Assembly: GCA_023653785.1 (NCBI GenBank)
Contig: JAMKCH010002963.1
Span: forward strand, 1 to 64,000
DNA length: 64,000 bases
Source of the DNA: Ophioderma brevispina
Taxonomy: Eukaryota; Echinodermata; Ophiuroidea; Amphilepidida; Ophiodermatidae
Reading direction: 5' to 3'
Part shown: positions 62,726 to 64,000 of the stretch, one piece after another
How positions within the stretch are numbered: the stretch's first letter is position 1
How the letters are laid out: each line of letters starts with the position of its first letter
Position numbers and translations under genes: made by a program
Notes under the pieces: generated by a model
What the model was told of the DNA's origin: nothing
Databases searched by the model: none
Seen by the model: only the letters and a program-made list of their open reading frames with translations

Positions 62726-64000
62726 CTGAAGAAAGTTTGGACCAATACAGCAGCTTGCTGTTCAGTTTACAGTTCCGAAGACAAGTCATCCAACAGACGA
62801 TGTCTGATTTGTGAACTCCATGCTGTTCGAATAATAACGTCCAGAATTTATACACGTTTGGCTCACCTGTTTGCCTAACATGAGGTTTCGCAGAAAAGTG
62901 ATAACGTGGCCGAGGGTTGTTTGCAAGGATATCATCACGCGATACAACCAAGGTTTCTTCTTTCTTTCTTCTTTGTGTTATGTTTGTCAGAAAAAATATG
63001 CATACACATCAATAGAGCATAAAAATCATGCTTGAATCCTCTTGCGCATTACCTGTGTTGATCACTATTCCTGATGCGCAATTCACTGCATTGGCGGGGC
63101 GGGGGCCGAGTTGTACAAGGAAAATTTCTGTTACTGACGATGGCGCTAAAATTCTATTTGTTTTTTCGTTGTACATGCAAACTGTGGACAAAGTGAAAAA
63201 GCATACCGGAAAAAATATAATTCGAAAAACAAGAATTCAAGAAAACTTAGAATTTGAAAAGAACCGCGTGAAACCAAGTCTCCCCCCCTCTCTCCCGTCC
63301 AGTTAGTAATCCCTCTCCTCGGTCGCTTTAAAGAATTCTGATATTTTGGGCTCTTTGTCTCTTCCTCGCTCATTTCGTTTGGAAAAACCTCTGTGTTAAA
63401 ATTTAATACACACGGATTCTTGGTGTTGTAAAACCACATAGTGACCAGTGAAATTCCAAAAAAGGTTGCACTTTTTGGTTTTTGGCTTTACCTCTTCGAG
63501 CTTTCCCTATCTCACAGCCAATTTTGCACGCTTTTTTTTTAGCAAGCGAGTGTGTGTTAAATGAAGAGTAAGACCTGCAACAAAATGTAGAGTTCGAAAA
63601 CTTCCAAAATCATCGACTTTAACACCATACTGATAGAAAAACATAACCGAGATAACTCTTGTCTGTGCCAACTAGACATTAGCTAATATATCAATTTAAA
63701 AGTATCGCTTATATCTGCTGGTGGCTTCTAAATGGTGTCAAATCCTTATCAGCTCATCTACTGATGAAATATTCATGTTCAAGTTTGATAAAATCACCAA
63801 AAATTTAGAATATTTATTATAGTTGCTAATCTTAAAGCAATTCGCCTCTATTGGTCATCTTATCACTTTCATCTATTCAATGGCAATCAGTTTCCAGGGT
63901 TTTTTTTTAATTTTTTACTTTTTTTATTTTTTTCACTTTTTTTAATTTCGAAAAATCGTTTTAAGATATGTTTTCATATTGCTGGAGCTGTTTATTAGCC
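62726..64000. other. Upstream region; no start exon identified
   Basis: The initiating Met and most of the signal peptide are not identified and may lie here or beyond the window. A minus-strand stretch at 63009-63191 is open and ends near a GTAATG donor-like site, but has no family motif. The remaining sequence is AT-rich, with a T/A-rich run at 63900-63950. Confidence 0.35.

Noticed and set aside
1..64000. CRISPR arrays, operons, ribosome binding sites, tRNA or rRNA genes
   Set aside because: The tandem arrays here are minisatellites in introns without spacer-repeat structure; the DNA is eukaryotic. No cloverleaf or rRNA-like sequence was noticed, though a tRNA scan was not possible.

Overview
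The window is AT-rich animal DNA with spliced genes, long introns full of LINE fragments and fold-back elements, and many simple repeats. It looks like a marine invertebrate. A GABA-B-receptor-like class C GPCR and a Golgi carbohydrate sulfotransferase lie on the same stretch, and both families are expanded in hemichordates, echinoderms and amphioxus. An ambulacrarian (perhaps a hemichordate) is therefore my best guess, but with low certainty; a mollusc or other lophotrochozoan is not excluded.

Layout: 0-2.5 kb is non-coding with two small inverted-repeat elements. 2.6-3.9 kb (+) holds a carbohydrate sulfotransferase coding region that is intact for 245 codons and then breaks into three frames. 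4-11 kb is non-coding, with a degenerate ~300-bp satellite-like repeat (6.4-9.1 kb) and a 720-bp fold-back element. From 62.7 kb down to 11.6 kb the minus strand carries one large gene, reconstructed here exon by exon. It encodes a GABA-B-type receptor with a Venus-flytrap ectodomain (exons at 62.6, 43.5, 42.0, 41.4, 39.7, 38.0, 28.9, 26.5, 25.2 and 25.0 kb), seven transmembrane helices (24.3, 23.0, 22.5, 22.0, 18.9 and 17.0 kb) and a short cytoplasmic tail (15.9/15.05 and 11.7 kb). Exon phases agree across most junctions. Nearly everything else between 12 and 62 kb is intron filled with mobile DNA. This includes at least five LINE copies (20-21.8 kb minus; 33.4-37.5 kb plus, with one LINE nested in another; 52.9-54.8 kb plus; 55.5-58.4 kb minus; 59.7-61.1 kb plus), a possible Penelope fragment, a gag-like ORF1 fragment and six fold-back elements.

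The most unusual features are in the receptor gene. (1) A ~690-bp minisatellite directly abuts the 3' end of the TM4-TM5 exon, and its 32-bp unit is a copy of that exon's own 5' splice site (last 13 exon bases plus first 19 intron bases), so the intron opens with about 20 tandem donor-like sequences. (2) An 842-bp tandem duplication carries a 93-nt, phase-0/phase-0 tail exon, giving two identical copies. (3) Several ectodomain exons and the TM4-TM5 exon contain one-base frameshifts or an in-frame stop, although splice sites and neighbouring exons are intact. The sulfotransferase shows the same pattern, so either the assembly is poorly polished or both genes are decaying. (4) The predicted ligand pocket keeps only some of the residues that contact GABA in GABBR1.

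All calls rest on reading the sequence and remembered family motifs; no search was run. LINE family names are approximate.
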